Shown here: positions 1 through 12,937 of the stretch, piece after piece | Position numbering within the stretch: position 1 is the first letter of the stretch | How the letters are laid out: each line of letters begins with the position of its first letter | Assembly (NCBI GenBank): GCA_030248215.1 | Contig: JASANG010000244.1 | Location: 124,001 to 188,000 of the forward strand | Source of the DNA: Enoplolaimus lenunculus | Taxonomy: Eukaryota > Nematoda > Enoplea > Enoplida > Thoracostomopsidae | Length of the DNA: 64,000 nt | Direction of reading: 5' to 3' | Made by a program: the position numbers and the translations under genes | Notes under the pieces: generated by a model | Seen by the model: only the letters and a program-made list of their open reading frames with translations | The model's database searches: none | What the model was told of the DNA's origin: nothing

Positions 1-190
1 ACTGCGTTTAAAATTGATTATGTAAACATTACACTGTTTCTGACCGTGCAGTGTATTTATTTTCAGCTTTGATTTTAATGATGCGATAAATCAAGAGTAA
101 GTGTCCTATGTCCTTGTATAAAGCACTTGTTGTACGTGTTCCCACAAAAAACCTCCATGCACTCTATGCGCGGAATAATAAAATAAGTTT

Positions 191-472
191 AAGCCCTATT
201 CACATGTGCAAGTTTTTGCTGCGACAACTTGCAGCTGTAACTTACACTTGTAAGTTTTGTGCAAATTCCCGTTCAAATAACTTGCACCTGGAAATAATTC
301 ATTAAAAATCATAGATTGGAATTTAGTTCACATGTGTGAATAACCACGCAAGTTCACTGAATTTATTGCACCCGCTTTCTCATTGGCTGAAGAAAAAAAT
401 GCAAGTTCTGCGTACAATTTGCAGCTGCGAGTTGTCGCAAGAAAAACTTGCTTGTTTGAATAGGGCTTAAAG
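191..472. mobile_element. Palindromic MITE with about 50-bp terminal inverted repeats
   Basis: The left arm begins TTTAAGCCCTATTCA and runs through CAAGTTTTTGCTGCGACAAC to TTGCAGCTG. The right arm (412-472) carries the inverse, CAGCTGCGAGTTGTCGC, then AAGAAAAACTTG and TGAATAGGGCTTAAA. Inner CAAGTT/AACTTG motifs extend the symmetry. There is no coding capacity. Confidence 0.7.
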
Positions 473-2631
473 CTTGGGTTTTGGTTCACAATTTAGCCTA
501 CGGTTAACTTAAGGATTAGATGCAGGGTTGTTAGATGTATGCTTAAGCTTTATGATGACGACAATAATAAACGGTATTACGGGAAACCGATGCCTTTGGC
601 ATTGTATCAAATCAACGTTGGACAAAAGTAAACAACTACCTTGCCTTGAAATAACCTATCAAACCTTTAACTAAATATTGGAAATGTTTTGTCCTTGTTC
701 ATATATACAAATTAAAATTGTGTCTTCTATTATTTATAAACGGGTGAAATCGGTCAAAAACTACACTTTATTGATACTTAAAGTTTGGATTTAAGAATTC
801 AATCTACCGTATCGAGTGAAATATTTTCTTTGTAACAAATTTATTTGTGAATTTTCAGAACGTAAAAACATTTTTTGCACTCAATTTTCATGCATTATAT
901 TTTAATATTTGTTACTGAGCAAATTTTGATAGGCATTAAATAACTAACTTCTTGCTTTGAAATTTTTTAACACAGAACATAATACTCTCTGTTAAAAATC
1001 GTGGATGAACTCCTGTAAACTTAAGCCAGTGCTCCACAACCGTTTCCAGTGTTGTTCGCACCACAACTGTCAGAACGAATCCCATTACCCAATGAGTAGC
1101 GAATAATCAGCTCTGTCGTGTCGACAGAAACAAGTATTGTATTTTTAAGCAGTGAATATTGTTTATTTTGAAAAATATCCATTGTACTCTGAACACATTA
1201 AGCATGGTGTAAAATCGACAATGGATAATTATGGAGTATCATGCCAAATTTGCCGAAGCCTTCGGTTTAAAGTTTAACAGCATTCAGAACATGCTATTTC
1301 GCACAATTAAAGTAACGTTTACATTTTCTTAACAGTATTACAGTTGCATTTTGAGCGCCTTACAACCGTTTGAAAGAAGGATTTCAATTCCAGTTAGGGG
1401 TCAGTTCATTAAAAATTAACGAATATGATACTGACACTCACGGAGTTATAAAACACATCCTCAAGCAATACATTTTGATAAATTTTGAAACATCTAATTT
1501 TAAAAATTTGACAATGATGGAAATATTCCCTGAATCAGGAGCAACTCTGTCGGGAGCGGAAGCAGAAGCACATTTCCGGTTGTACCGTGCAATTTACAAT
1601 TACTACGCTGAAACTTTTAGTGATTTTCTTGCAGGTGATGTCGAAGGTGGAACCAACAATTTCTAATGGTGCATGTTTTTTAGCCTGAGCGCGGTTCACG
1701 GGTGCGAAATGTCCCTGAGACCCCAATTAAACAAAATTTTTCTATGTGCAGGGCCTGCAGGCAAATTTTTCGCTGCTGTTGGGGTAGCAAAAAAGTCCAA
1801 GATATTGATTCATAAGCTCTGATAGGTTAGTGCAAGAGTGTGCAGCTGCATTCCCCTTCGGGTCCCGAAGCATTTTTTGTACTTGGACAAAGTAAAGAGA
1901 ATATTGCGAAATGATGTCATAAGATTGTTAGTTACGTCATTTAAAATGAGCACACGGTACGTCTATAGCTAAATTTAGAGTTTCTTTTCGTTCTTGTTGC
2001 GTGACATAGGTCGGTCAAGCTTACAAGCTGTTCTTAATACCAACACACACCAAACCTTTTGCATTTAGATAAAAAGAATATTAAGATTTTAGGTTAATAT
2101 TTGAATAATTATTGAGCAATGATAAACGTCTTTAGGGAAATAATTCTATGCTCGCCACGCCACAGATATATATTACAAGGCAAGAAAGTATATTGTGAAT
2201 ATAGCGGGTTTAGTGTTGATTCAACAGCCCTTTAGCTATACAATTTGCGCAGATTTACAGCCAATAAAAGTATTAAGTATACGAACGAACCATAAATTCT
2301 ATGTTCTATATAAAACACGAAAAAACAGCCAAACTAGCACCGCTTGCGGTCATGACCTGCGTTTTGCTATTCACATGCGATTAGTTAGAGCATTTTATCA
2401 ATTCTCTTGCTTTGCGGGTATCTTCAGTTCACAAGATGTATAATTTACACTTCCATTTCAAACGCGTTGCGCCAGGGTGAAAATAAAACAATTTTCGGCA
2501 AAACCAACGTTTGAGCTTTTCGCTTTTTAAAATTACATAGTGGTTGATGCAATTACTATTTGAAGAATTTTACCGTCAGCCACATCTTGCGAATAGACAT
2601 CGTAAATAAATTTGCATATGTAGCTTTTTCA

Positions 2632-2777
2632 GGCCCAATGTAAAGAACAGGGGTGGAACATTATTATAAGCATATTCCTAAGGTTTATCCTAACCTAAGC
2701 CCTAACCTAAGCGTAAGAACGAGCATATTCCTTAGCCTAAGCCTAAGCCTAACGGACCGCCTCTGATCTTTACATAG
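2632..2777. mobile_element. MITE with TTAGGC-like core
   Basis: Begins GGCCCAATGTAAAGAACAGG and ends in the inverse CCGCCTCTGATCTTTACAT. The core holds repeated CCTAAG, the complement of the TTAGGC series. Same family as the copies at 7.2, 16.0, 17.1, 21.8, 24.8, 29.4 and 36.5 kb. Confidence 0.75.
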
Positions 2778-4826
2778 ACTTTTTTCAGTTAGCTGTGTGC
2801 GACTAACTGTATGCGAATATTTCTGTGTTTTCTCTGCTTGTATGTGCAATGATTTGTGTTTGATTATTTCTGTAAGGTTTATGGAAGTAATCAACTCTTT
2901 AATTAACCCGAAATTGTCGTAAAACGCAGAATATGCACGTATTTTACCAAATCTTATAATAATATTAAACGTAATACCGAACTCTGTGAACTATTTAAAA
3001 AATTCAGACGGCATCAACTACAGAAACACTTAAATATTCCATTTTTCAAAAAAATGGTTTAAAAAAATTAAGTCCAACTTTGTTCGCGTTTAATAGCCCA
3101 TGCTTTTAATTCAGTTGAATTTATGAAATTTAATACTTTAGTGGTGAACTACACCGCTACATCTCAAATACCAGAATCCTAAGTATATATTTGATCGTCT
3201 CATTTCTATGTATCCAGATAATTTTGTTTGTGTATCATTAGAAAAATCAGGGTTCATTTGTATACGAATTAACCTGAACTTTAATGATGATAAATTTTTA
3301 CAGCATTTAGGGACAATAACAGCGGTCATGCCGTGATATTTCAATTAATTTTATTTGCTCAATCGCAGTAAGGTACATTTTCAAAAGGCAGTTAAAATGA
3401 ATTAATATTCAAATGACCCGTCCAGAGGTACGTATGTGATCAACGTGTTTCGATAATGACACTCAATTTGATTTTGTCGAATCGTTCAGGTACCTAACGT
3501 CGAAAATTCGGGCAGGTTCATGCTATAATTTTAATAAAAGGCTAAAGCTAAATATATATGGAATTTAGGGTATTTGAAAAAATCAATGAGGATTATAAGA
3601 AAAAGCTTCTGACCGTTAAAATTTGTAGTACAAAAAGTGGATTAGGTGAACCTTACATATTTGTTTGGATACAAGCGTAAAATTAACCGATTTAAGTATA
3701 CAACACTTTTCGGACGCACCTACATACTTACTATTACTCACAAATGCTAATATCGCTTTCGCCAAAAGCAACTATATGTCGTGTACCAATAGCCTACCGT
3801 ATCAATTATATCCCGATAAAATGTTTCATTCGGTGTTTATAAAAAACAAATGCAAGGTTTTTGTTTCATCAAGAGTGTCTGATACAAAAGTATGCAACTC
3901 TTGGGGTTCCGTAGGGTACAAAATGTACCACAGAGTGTTCCGTTTATGGAAGACCCATCATTATTTAGAGGAGGGTCGCTGACATATGCCATAACTCTAA
4001 AACAAAGAATCAGAGCGTTTTTGATTCGGAATACATAAACTGCCATAGTTCGAGCTAATTGCACCTCCTCTAAATAAGCAGGATCGTTCAAAAACACAAC
4101 GTGTGCCGGGTACATTTTATCCTAGACCGAATGTGCCCAGTTGCGCACTCTTGTCGAAGTATGCATCGGACACTCTTGATTTCATGAACATTTTGTAATA
4201 GTATCAAGAAAACGTTGAAGAAACAAAATTCTATAACTTGAAGTTATCGCTAACCAATTGTTAAATCGCTTGCAATCAAACTGCAATTGAATTTCGTTCC
4301 TAGCACCAGATCACTTTTGACAACTTGAAGACATATTTTACAAATTTGCGCTGTTTCTACAAATTTGTTTTGTTTCAAATTTGCAAAGTAAAGAGTCGTT
4401 TTAAAGCACTATTTTTCGACACCTTCGCCGAAACTGAAAGAGTCAAGTTACATTTGTTGTCTGCTCGAATTTAAGACACTGATCTCTCGTACAAAATAAA
4501 GAATATTTATCTGTACCATCGAAACTTTTTCAAATTTTAGTTTTAAATCCATTTTCAAATTTTGCCAGAAAAGTTAGTGTTCATTTTTGAAACTGCATCC
4601 ATTCTCAGACAAAAATAAGTACGCTTTGTGCTACCCTTATTAGTTCAAGTCTAAGTATAATGATGTGCGACCAGTTGTCGAGTCGACTAGATTTCAGATT
4701 ACAAGTTGTCGGTTGTCGCATTGACGTGATACTGTCTGTTAGACGAATATATTCTCCTATTTACCACACTATTCACAACACACCTTTGTTTTAATACTGA
4801 TAGGAAGGATGCAAACAGTAACTTAC

Positions 4827-4884
4827 CCAAACTGCTTAAACTGCTACCAAGTTTACTTTTCGCGAACTTTTTCTTCAGTCCCAT
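4827..4884 (-). CDS. Candidate first coding exon, family unrecognised
   Basis: Minus strand: a pyrimidine-rich acceptor ending TTTTATTGCAG puts an exon start at 4894; an ATG lies at 4884-4882; then come 19 codons, MGLKKKFAKSKLGSSLSSL, and one base before a consensus donor G-GTAAGT at 4826-4821. The Lys-rich, Ser/Leu-rich N-terminus and the two strong splice signals look like a genuine short first coding exon with 5' UTR. Continuation exons should lie to the left. A segment at 3138-3275 (minus; TKLSGYIEMRRSN then FWYLRC, after an AAAGTTCAG acceptor) vaguely resembles the start of a PH domain but could not be linked. No identity is claimed. Confidence 0.3.
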
Positions 4885-5538
4885 TGCTTATTACCTGCAA
4901 TAAAAAAATAATCATTTTAATACTCATTAACACATTTTAACTCAATGTGTAACTGAGCTATTGTATACAATTCATCACACAATTGTGATTTAGGATTAGG
5001 CTTAGGAAAACACTTGCATATTACTACTGAACACATTTTAGCTAAATTTGCACCTGAGCTCTTGTACACTTTATCACACATTTATGCTTAGGCTTAGCCT
5101 TAGAAAAACGTTTAAATATAAAAGCGAAAATCTTAAATTTAAATATGACGGAAAGCATTCATGAGGCGATAACAGTTTTTAAGAAAATGAATGCATTCTC
5201 ATTATGTAATAAGTATTTCGCTTTCAGGACGTTTTAGAGCGAAAATATACATAAAATTGTCCGACTTGAGGCATTCTTTAGCGTTTAGCGCTTTTCAACA
5301 ACTTTCGCTAGAACATTTCACGAAGTTTTATTGTTTAAAAAATTTACTTAAATTCAAGCAAAATAATTTAAAAAGAATAACTTTTTGACTTCTAATAAAA
5401 GTTTTAGAACTGTTCTGCATGCGTTCTGCAATGCTGTACTGATTTATGCAATTTGATCTGTTTCAATAGTTACTATTCAATCATTTCACGAACAATACTT
5501 AACACAGCATATTCCGTTCATAACGTTTATTTAACTCA

Positions 5539-5702
5539 GGCCAGTAGCCAGCTTACCTTGCTAGGGTGGGGCTCAAAATTTTTTCGGAGGGGCATTTAAA
5601 GGTTTTCAATGACTTACAAGCAAAGTTGAAACTTCTGGGGGGGGGGGGCAAAAATTTTGTAGGGGGGGCAGAGCCCCCCTGACCCTCCCTTGGTTACGGG
5701 TC
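5539..5702. mobile_element. MITE, GGCCCGTAGCC-type
   Basis: Starts GGCCAGTAGCCAGCTTACCT, ends CCCTCCCTTGGTTACGGGTCC (inverse of the start). The inside has G-runs, ACTTACAAGCAAAGTTGAAA and GGGGCAGAGCCCCCCTG. The same layout recurs at 9.1, 15.4, 20.4, 25.2 and 27.2 kb. Confidence 0.75.
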
Positions 5703-7191
5703 CGATTTAAATTGAACCGAAATAGTTTAGTAATAACTTATTTCAACTTTATAAAAACTGATCAACTTAAGAACGTAGCCAATGGATTAGAAGCTTAGTA
5801 TCTCATATTATTCCAACGGCTTAGTCTCCGTTCGAAATGCTTACAAAATGCAACCCCCTACTAAACATAGGCTACGCCCTAGGTTCGACGTTGTCAAGTT
5901 GGTTATACTGCAATACGCGCATACTCTATGAAAATTGTATACTTAACCTCTTATGCGATAAACCCCGCGTTCAGACTAAATTTCACTCGTGATTATGCTT
6001 ACCTTTTTGACAACTCGGACAAAATGTCGCACTGAACGCGGATTTTAGCTTTTAAATTCAATTAGACACAAAACTAGCGCACCCAATGCGGTTCAGAATA
6101 CCAATAAGCATTATGAAATAGATTAAGATAAGTTTATACTTTGCTCTTTTATATATGGCGGACGGAACACAGAAATAAGCCACTGATTTTGTTAAATATA
6201 TGTAATATCTAAATTATTCTGAGTTTATTAATATGCGAATCACGTATTTCTGAAATGAAACATTTCAATAAACTAAATATTAACTTTAAAGGCAAGGCTT
6301 TGGCCTGATTAGAGTATTCGAGACCGTAGACGCTTGTGAGATGGACCCGTTTGCTAGGTATATTCGTTTATGGTTTTAGCGAAAACGGAAAACTTTAAGA
6401 TTGCTTTTCAAGCGTACATAGTATTTATTTCAACAACAGTTTAATATTTCGATTTGTGCCGCAGACACATGTGAGCATTTGAATTCGATTGGCGGATCGG
6501 TTTTGCCAAACCTCAGACGCTAGGGAGACATTGAAATTTAGTAGTAAACTTGCGCTTGGCTTCTCGTTTGCTTTATTTTCGAGCTTATTTCATTATAATA
6601 TATTTGCGTCCGTGCCTCGGTTAACATTTTCTATATCCGCAACTAATTTGATAATGAAAACATTGACAAATATTTTTAAAAATTTAAAAAAAACCTCTGT
6701 CCGTCAAACGAATGCCAACATAACAATTAATCTATTAAACCACAGCCCTGATTATTTTCGTAATACTTTTTGTGTCATTTATGCTTCATACTCTTGGCAT
6801 ATCATCACGGCGGTTGGTTGCGGTGATTCTCTGCAACGGCACACAACACCAATTAGGTAATTTGATACGGTTTTTTTCAGGAGTGACAGAGGGTTAAAAT
6901 TGATGAATACCGCCGCTGCAGAGACAACGGCGTGGCCTGAATACTAGTACTACGCAGCAACCCAACGGAGATGAACATATATAATATACACTGAGTAAAA
7001 TATATACAATACATGTATTTGCCACTGTGTTGGAACCGCACCCTGGAGTTTGGGAGGTGCTGCCACCCCTGTCTGTTCTGGCACGGCATTAAGAGTTTCA
7101 CACACTTTCATAACTTGGTTTTTAACTGTGGCAGAAACTGATTTTTAGTGCACACGTAACGAAATACATTTTGTCAAGATCAAACTACCTT

Positions 7192-7373
7192 GGGACCAAT
7201 GTATAGTACAGGACCGTAACAGTAATATGCATATTCCCAAGCCTAAGCGTAAAACTGAGCTTATACCTAAACATAAGTTAAAGACAAAGGAAAAAATTGT
7301 GCAACGCTTTAAGCTTACTCTATTGCAGTCCCGCAGAAAAACGTTCCGTTCGTGATTTTTTTTACATGTGCCC
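7192..7373. mobile_element. MITE with TTAGGC-like core
   Basis: Starts GGGACCAATGTATAGTACAGG and ends with inverted GTTCCGTTCGTGATTTTTTTTACATG. The core has CCTAAGC units followed by AAGCTTACTCTATTGCAGTC, a 3' block shared with other family members (17.2 and 19.5 kb). Confidence 0.7.
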
Positions 7374-9085
7374 AACCTCAGTATACATATAAAGGTAACT
7401 TTGCACCAAGGCTTTAGCGTGTGTGTACGCCACCTCATAGAAATCGTGTTCCAACATTTACAATACTCTCAAATTTGACCAACTTCCAATTGGATACTAA
7501 AACTAAAATGAGTTATTACTTTTTGGTGTAGGAAAACAGTTTCTATTAAGCTGCTAAACAAGCTTCTAGTGCATGGCGCCGCTGCTATAAAAAGTATGAC
7601 CTGTTCCGTTTGAATAGGTTTGTAGCAAACTAACTGCTGTTTAGGCGTAGAAAAATTAATGTATACATAAGTTGGTTTAAGAATGGCTGAAAGGTAGGTA
7701 ATGAAAGCGGTTGCTACAACTATACAGAGTAATAAAACAATAAACCGCTAATAACACAAAGCTTATAAACGTATTTATTCAGGAGGGCTTATAGAGGGTC
7801 AGAATTATGGACGCACATACGGCTGGGTCGCATTTTTTTTAATCGAACCGCGGTGATTGTCCAAAAATTGTTGGTTTTTGATAATTTTTGCATATTTGAA
7901 GTTCTCATTACCGCCCCTGATCGTTCGCGCGGAAATTTGGATTCTTGAAAAATTTGATTTTAATGTCTTTAGGTCCCTTTCCAAGAGACCCAAGAAATTT
8001 TTTGTCAAAAAGTTAAGACAAGTTATACCCGTGAGTCGAATGATGTTCGTTGTTCCGCAATCAGACTTCTAGGTAACGATTTATGATCAAATGATTGATT
8101 TGGCGCCGTTCCAATTCGTTGGTAGTGCGCTGTGCGCCAAATGAGATACGCTTCAAAAATTCAAATTTGGGCATGAAATGATGAAAAGAGGTCATGACAA
8201 ATTCGAATATGCAAAAAATTTCAAAATCCAACCATTTTTGGGCAAACGCCGGCTCGAAGATAACCGAAAAGACTTCTTTTGTGCCCAGCTATTCCCACCA
8301 TTAGTCTTGATGCCAACCAGTGCTGGTTTTAGCAGCCCCAAACACAGCGGATTAAAGGGGCCGATAATAGCGTCTAGCGGGGTTCCCAAAATTGAAAGTT
8401 TCTCATGAGATTAATGCAAAATTACGTCCGGCTCGACATTCGCTTCGCTATCGATGTTTCATCAACAGGCAATGACATCTCTAGTTCGCTTCGCTCGCGA
8501 AACTTTTTTACTATTGTAACCGATGCTGTGACTTCTGGTTGCCTGAAGAGTACCTTCAATGACGGATCCATGGGGGGCCACCCCGGCCGTGCCCCCTCCA
8601 ACAGCATCTCGACAAAAATTCTATAGCAATTTTGTGACAATAGTTCGTGGTTTGTGTGTGGGTCAAAAGTAACTTTATTACCTGCGAAATTTTGGCCCCC
8701 CCCATTTTGAGTTCCTGGATTCGCCACTGAGTACCTTTATCATACTATCTCTCACAGAACGATTCGATTTTTGAGTGATTTCTCGGCTTCACTCGCATTC
8801 TTTAGCTACTGCCAACAGAGCAAATTTTTGACCGCGTTTAGCCGTTACTGCTTTCAAAAACTTCTAGGGGGTCTCATGTTTGAACACAAAGGTACAGATT
8901 GAACATCAAAAAACAAATTTTATGTCACCAACTTATGGCGAAACAACAATTATCAGTTTGCGAGGGGCCCCACGCTTGTTCAACCCGACCCTGTGTATAG
9001 CAATGGCGCGTCCAAGGAGACTACGACCAATCAGGCCATGCGCCACACACAGGTATCAAATCCTAAATTCTGTATAATGAGTTCA

Positions 9086-9457
9086 GGCCCGGAGCCATCT
9101 CACCGTGCTAGGGGGGCTAAAAAGTTTTCAGGACGGGCATATAAGGGCTTTCGTAGACTTGCAAGCAAGGTTGAAAATATTTACATTGCAAAAAATGGTG
9201 AGTCAAATTTACTCTCTCCGAAATAGGCTTTTTGGGACTACACAACTGAGTCAAATTCGACTCTGCCAGCGTCAAACGTGCGAATAAGTGAATCGAATTT
9301 GACTCTGGCCGAGTCAAATTTTTACTCAATCTGTGTAGTCTTGAAAAGCCTATTTCGGAGACAGTCAATTTGACTCACCATTTTTGCAAAGTAGGGTAGC
9401 CAAAATCTTTCCGGGGGGGGGCTGAGCCACACTGGCTCTCCCCCTTGCCAACGGGCC
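9086..9457. mobile_element. MITE, GGCCCGTAGCC-type, split by a nested palindrome
   Basis: The left part has GGCCCGGAGCCATCTCACC and CTTGCAAGCAAGGTTGAAAA; the right part has GGGGGGGCTGAGCCACACTGG and TTGCCAACGGGCC. About 200 bp of a different palindromic element (9186-9390) interrupts it. Confidence 0.7.
9186..9390. mobile_element. Long hairpin MITE (nested copy)
   Basis: Near-perfect inverted arms: TTGCAAAAAATGGTGAGTCA at the left and TGACTCACCATTTTTGCAAA at the right, with inner arms CGAAATAGGCTTTT / AAAAGCCTATTTCGG and repeated GAGTCAAATT motifs. The second copy is at 39.26-39.45 kb. Confidence 0.8.
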
Positions 9458-9938
9458 AGCATGAGCTGGTGCTGACATGGCATCTTGCTTGGTCTAAGCT
9501 TGTTTCGCTCATAGATTTTTTCACTATTATCAAGCAGCTTCCTGTTGACAATATCTGAACCTGTCACTAAAGCGTCAAATTGCACACTCTTATAAGTGTT
9601 TCAAAACGACCGCTTGAATCACAACTTGTATACGCACTTTAACTATTTCTACTGTCTACACTTCTAGGAGCAGCATCAAATTTTTTAAGATGTTTCTTCA
9701 CGCGTCTGTGAGAGAGAGAAAACTTAAGCTAAAACGAAACAAACTCAACAAACTCAAAGCTCATCATTAAATATTAATAAGAACATTGCAGTATGTAGCG
9801 ACTTTATGGCCCGCATTTTTAAGTAAGGTAAGAAGGTGAATGCAACTCGCGTGTTGGCGATATGTTTTCTATTAAAAAGAACTATTATTATGGAAAAACA
9901 ATGTCACACAGCTGATGAGGGAAATGTTGAATTATTAA

Positions 9939-10201
9939 CCCCTTCTCACATTGGGTTGCCTGTAGGCAACTCAGCGCAATGTGTATACATTAAATAGTAT
10001 ATATCGCACCGTGTTTAACAATTGCAAAACGTATACATAGTACTAAATCACCGCAAGACGTGAGAGCCCCCTCGGGCTCGAGCGTCAAGCTCCTATAGCT
10101 CAGTGGTGATGGTATTCGCCTCCCACTCCAGTCACTGGAGTTCGAATCCTAGCATAAAAGTAGGTCTCAGGGGAAATAGAAAATATTCATCTGAGAAAGG
10201 G
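9939..10201. mobile_element. piggyBac-like MITE carrying a tRNA-like unit (copy 1)
   Basis: Flanked by TTAA on both sides (9935-9938, 10202-10205). Terminal inverted repeats CCCCTTCTCACAT and ATCTGAGAAAGGG. TTAA duplication with CCC...GGG ends is the piggyBac signature. Inside lies a tRNA-like segment with A box TAGCTCAGTGG and B box GTTCGAATCC (about 10089-10155). No transposase. Confidence 0.8.
10089..10155 (+). pseudogene. tRNA-like sequence inside the piggyBac-like MITE
   Basis: Cloverleaf-like order: GCTCCTATAGCTCAGTGG (D arm, A box), GCCTCCCACTCC at the anticodon position, GAGTTCGAATCC (T loop, B box). The T stem and the 3' acceptor strand do not pair well, so it is unlikely to be a working tRNA, but both pol III promoter boxes look intact. 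Confidence 0.5.
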
Positions 10202-12937
10202 TTAATGCTGTACCTTAATTTTTTCACAAGGGGCCCAATGTAAAAGTGGTAATATCTGAGCGGCGGTAGTTTCAACTATGGACGTCAATTATTACACTTG
10301 GCAGCTAGTGAACATGCACGAGAAATGTGGCAAAATATACATAATCCATTGTATATCATTTCAACGTTATTATCAAAGTCAGCGTTCAGCTCCTGCAATT
10401 CTGTACACTTTGTCGTATAAGCTAAAACCTAAACGCCTGTTTAAGTCTATGCTATGTCAAAATTTAAAACTTTCGATAACTGTGAGGACATACTGTTACA
10501 ATAGAAGATTTTTTGTTTGAAAGGCAGATAAATTTAAATTTGATGCCTGCTATTTGTTAGCAGATGTGTGATATTAAGTAAACATGTATTAAATAAAATT
10601 TTTAGCCCAAACATAACTCCTTACGTGACAACACAAGATTCCTTAAGTTGAGACTTAGGCTCAGGTTTAGCTACAGACCTTTGGATTATGTTTAAGTTTA
10701 AGCTTATATATTCTAAGGCTTTAAGCTTACCATTAATATATTCTAAGGCTTACGGTCAGATATCGTTGTTAATGAAAAACTCTGTGTGGACAATGTAACC
10801 AAGTACCCGCACCCGCAAGTCGATTTTGTCCGTTATCCATGCCTCTATGCCTCTGTTTTCGTTCGCTACTGTGAAAGTTGGAAGATTACACAGATCAGCA
10901 ATAAAAAAACGTATTGCACATGTTAAAATCAGCGTTTGTATTGATTCTAAAATAGCCTTGTGCCAAAGAACGCGTTCAATTTTTTCGGCCGTCCCCACGT
11001 TGGTACATATATCCTACGCGGCAGGGGCACGCGATACCATGAACGGCGCAAATAGGCAATTAAACACCGTCTGCTAACAGTACGGTTTTTTTCGTTAATT
11101 TTCTATTTGGAAAATCCGATATCACTACTCTATTGCTCGTTATCTGAAGATAGCATAAGGAATCAAACCGGTCACTGATCTAGAAATATCTGACGGGGGA
11201 GGTCTGCACACGGTACATAATATAGGGGATATAAAGGTCGAGATCGAGCAGCCACATGCAATATTAGCATAAAACCTTAAAACATTTTAATTTTGATCTG
11301 TGTTGGGGGATCTGAGCATGAGTTGCCCTCCCTTTGATTTCCCGGTACTTGAACCGTGCATAAAGTACTGAATCAAATGAGCTGAAACCCCTGTGTTCGA
11401 CGAATAATGACCATTACTATCAATTGACTAATGTTTATTATATGACAGCTCAACTGCTCACCCGTGATTAGTAAAAACATTTATGATTTGGTTGTACATG
11501 TTGCACTTCACCAGACCCATAGCCTGTTCACCATATTAAGACGTTGCCAAAAATTTTAGGAGCGGCAGACAGTGAGATTGGGCGTATGACTTTTACAAAC
11601 AAGGCTCTAAAGACTATTCTAACGGGGCAAAAACAAAAACTTCTACAGGCCTGAGTTACCTGGCCTGTTCTGGATTTGGTTTCACACTACACTCGCAGCA
11701 CAGTTTCTGGAAACTTTCTTGCGTTCCCAGCTACAAATATGTTATAAGCGAAGTGGCCAACTGAAATCATATCCATTTGACAAATAACTGGCCAGTCTTG
11801 TTTACCACCCGCAACGCAATTCTCACCCAACGTATATAAAATGCAAAAGATCATATTGCATTTTGCAACCACGTTGTCATTTGGCAAAGTAAGACACCGG
11901 CGTGCAAGCAAACGAACTTAAGACGGATTATTAAAGCTGTAAAATTAAAATTGAAAACTACTTGCCAACGATTTTTGGTGTGCTGTTGAAAGTGGATTTC
12001 AATCAGAATGCATATTTTGTACGCGAATGCATATATTGCAAAATTCTACAAAAATAAATTCGGAAAAATATATCAGCATAAAGCGCTTGGGTTTTGAGAA
12101 TTCACGGTGCTAAACGACAATAATTGGTTCATGTCGAAATCAGGGGCGGAACGTTTTTTCAGCGGGACAGCCATAGAGTAGGCTAAATCTTAAGACTTAG
12201 ACTTTGGGTTAGGCTATATAAAAGCTCATTCCAACCTTACGCTAACGAAGATGTTTATGCTACTTTGCGGCTTTGTTCTATTAGTGTTGTGGACCTGCCT
12301 GGAACCGGCCGGTCGGCCGGTTGGCTGGCCCGCCAGTATACATAATCATATTTAAATTTCAATTCTAAAACTTTTCGCTGAAATCTGAAATGTTGCACAA
12401 ATTTTGCCGTAACTGGAGGCAGATCTCCGGTTGCACCCCGGATACTACTGGACTTGTTCTTAGTTAACGTATATTTCACCATGAGATCGTTTGTTGTTGA
12501 ATTAATTACTCAGCCTATAAAAACGATTGGTATAGCATTTAAACGTAATTATATATGCCAATATAAAAATACTTGATATTAAGTTTTTTATTAATTTTTA
12601 AAATTTGTATATCGCGGGCCGGCCAGCTTGTAGAAAAAGTGGTAATTGCACAACACTATGTTCTATACATTGGCTTGACAATTTCCAACGGCAAAACTTT
12701 AAACTACAAAATTTTCTTATTTCAACGTTAACTCATTTACACTCTGTTGGATCTGCAAATCATGCACTAAGCAATGAATATATATGATAATTTGCCAGAA
12801 AATAAGCGTACATTGGACTCAACAAAATTTTCAACTGTAACTGCAGATGAAGTTCCATTAACATAGTTAAAACAAATTTCAATTACTCGTTTTAAAGTTT
12901 CGATGCCTATCGCCAAGAGTGGCTAATATCTATTTAA

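Larger units (their letters stand above)
1..4826. other. Left gene-poor region
   Basis: Apart from the palindromic element near 0.2-0.5 kb and the TTAGGC-type MITE at 2.6 kb, no gene is recognised. A plus-strand open frame at 1370-1666 has ordinary composition (for example EAEAHFRLYRAIYNYYAETF) but no recognised relative and is not called. 3.84-4.15 kb holds diverged inverted copies of a repeat with the end motif GAGTGTGCAACTGGGT. Confidence 0.6.
4895..9934. other. Gene-free repeat-rich interval
   Basis: Besides the listed elements, 7.8-8.7 kb holds diverged repeat copies (for example TTGCATATTTGAAGTTCTCA against TTCGAATATGCAAAAAATTT at 8.2 kb). A plus-strand open frame at 6489-6860 has no splice context or recognised relative. 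No gene is called. Confidence 0.6.

Noticed and set aside
6489-6860. 123-codon plus-strand frame
   Set aside because: No splice context, no recognised motif; composition like AT-rich noise.
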